Below are positions 5,531-6,216 of a DNA stretch of 6,216 bases, piece by piece. Positions within the stretch are counted from its first letter, which is position 1. Each line of letters opens with the position of its first letter. The stretch covers positions 1 to 6,216 of the forward strand of contig JAPLUA010000028.1 of NCBI GenBank assembly GCA_026397855.1, written 5' to 3'. The translations under genes were made by a program, and so were the position numbers. The notes beneath the pieces are model-generated. The model was not told the DNA's origin. It searched no databases and saw only the letters and a list, made by a program, of their open reading frames with translations. This DNA comes from Verrucomicrobiota bacterium. GTDB lineage: Bacteria > Verrucomicrobiota > Verrucomicrobiia > Limisphaerales > UBA8199.

Positions 5531-6216
5531 TCAAGGGCGGTTTATTTTCGGCTCAGCCGCATTTGTGTTGCCAGCGCCTTCCATTAACCGGGCGTTGACG
5601 ATTTGGAGATAGTTGCGTGATATGGGGTTGTCCTCCCATTGCAGCCGCAGCGAATACTCGAACCACGGCCGGGCGGCCGCGTAATTCTCCAACTGCACGT
5701 AGTGCAGGCCCATGCTGGCAAGGGTGAAGTACCCTTTCGGATCCAGTTCAACCGCCCGGTCAAAATAAGGCTCCGACTCCGCCGTCCGGTCCAGCCAGTC
5801 CAGGCACCAACCGTAACGCAAATAGCAATGGCTGCTCCACCGGTTCAGCTTAATGCCCCGATCAAACCATTCCATTGCCTGGCTTGCCAGTTCGGGGTAA
5901 TTCTGCCCGCCCTCGGAGCTTTGAACGCGGAAAGCCTCTCCAATCGCGTAACAGGTTTCGGGATTCATCGGCTCAATTGCGAAAGCCTTCTTCAGCGATG
6001 CAACCCTCGCGGGCGAGAAGTTTGGCGCAGCTTCGGCCTGCCTCAGGCATAGGTATTCCCTGGCTTGAATCCATCCTTGGCTGCCCATATAAACAGCCCC
6101 CGCAGAAAGGACAAGGACGGCTGCCGGCCTGATCCAGGAGCCTGCCTTGACCCAGTATTGTTCCGTGGCAAAACGGGGGTGGCTGCTGAGCAGCGCCATG
6201 AGCGCGACTGTCAGGA
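5531..6216 (-). CDS. TPR-repeat C-terminal part of a membrane protein, N-terminus outside window (possibly O-antigen ligase-like)
   Basis: The frame is open to the right edge, so this is probably only the 3' part of a longer gene. An ATG at 6199 is in frame but has no ribosome binding site, and the residues before it (LTVAL) are hydrophobic. Numbering from that Met, a transmembrane segment lies at about 25-41 (PAAVLVLSAGAVYMGSQ). It is followed by helical TPR-like units at about 81-118 (AIGEAF, AMEWFDRGIKLN), 124-154 (YLRYGWCLDW, YFDRAVELDP) and 157-187 (LASMGLHYVQL, ARPWFEYSLRL). The tail is polar and probably disordered. A hydrophobic region followed by C-terminal TPRs is common in O-antigen ligase/polymerase-like proteins of this kind of bacterium; that identity is a guess because the catalytic loops are not visible. 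It lies upstream of the fecR-like gene, which has its own promoter. Confidence 0.8.
   Translation of the reverse strand, partial: LTVALMALLSSHPRFATEQYWVKAGSWIRPAAVLVLSAGAVYMGSQGWIQAREYLCLRQAEAAPNFSPARVASLKKAFAIEPMNPETCYAIGEAFRVQSSEGGQNYPELASQAMEWFDRGIKLNRWSSHCYLRYGWCLDWLDRTAESEPYFDRAVELDPKGYFTLASMGLHYVQLENYAAARPWFEYSLRLQWEDNPISRNYLQIVNARLMEGAGNTNAAEPKINRP

Overview
The window looks like a chromosomal segment of a Gram-negative bacterium, most probably from the Verrucomicrobiota or a relative. Three things point there: a Kdo transferase (so lipid A-Kdo lipopolysaccharide), a CHASE2 adenylate cyclase of a form I associate from memory with that phylum, and a palindromic repeat encoding RS(A/V)GILPA that I also recall from those genomes. 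The taxonomic call is an inference, since no rRNA or other marker gene is present.

Layout from left to right. 1-541 (+) is the 3' end of an alpha-amylase superfamily (GH13) gene. It converges on waaA (634-1956, -) across a gap of about 90 bp holding one imperfect hairpin. Between waaA and the cyclase lies a repeat-rich spacer (about 1975-2215). It holds a good sigma70-type promoter for waaA and an inverted pair of palindromic repeats, one of which runs into the 3' end of the cyclase gene. 2189-4498 (-) is a four-TM CHASE2/class III adenylate cyclase. 4511-4581 holds two hairpins, one of them a strong intrinsic terminator, squeezed between the fecR-like gene and the cyclase. 4594-5376 (-) is a secreted FecR-domain protein with its own consensus promoter (5415-5442), flanked by a perfect 9-bp inverted repeat. 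5531-6216 (-) is the TPR-containing C-terminal end of a membrane protein whose N-terminus lies beyond the right edge.

Functional picture. The FecR-like protein and the CHASE2 domain are both predicted to be periplasmic and are encoded next to each other in the same direction. A plausible reading is a two-protein envelope-sensing unit: FecR-like protein, then CHASE2 receptor, then cytoplasmic cAMP. Cyclase levels would be limited by read-through of the terminator between the genes. All canonical class III catalytic positions are present, with the Lys/Thr purine-selecting pair. waaA and the possible O-antigen-ligase-like TPR protein give the surroundings a cell-surface glycan flavour, but nothing visible ties them mechanistically to the cyclase. 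The regulatory details are the least described part: the promoter inverted repeat, the terminator with a competing hairpin, and the repeat-encoded cyclase tail.
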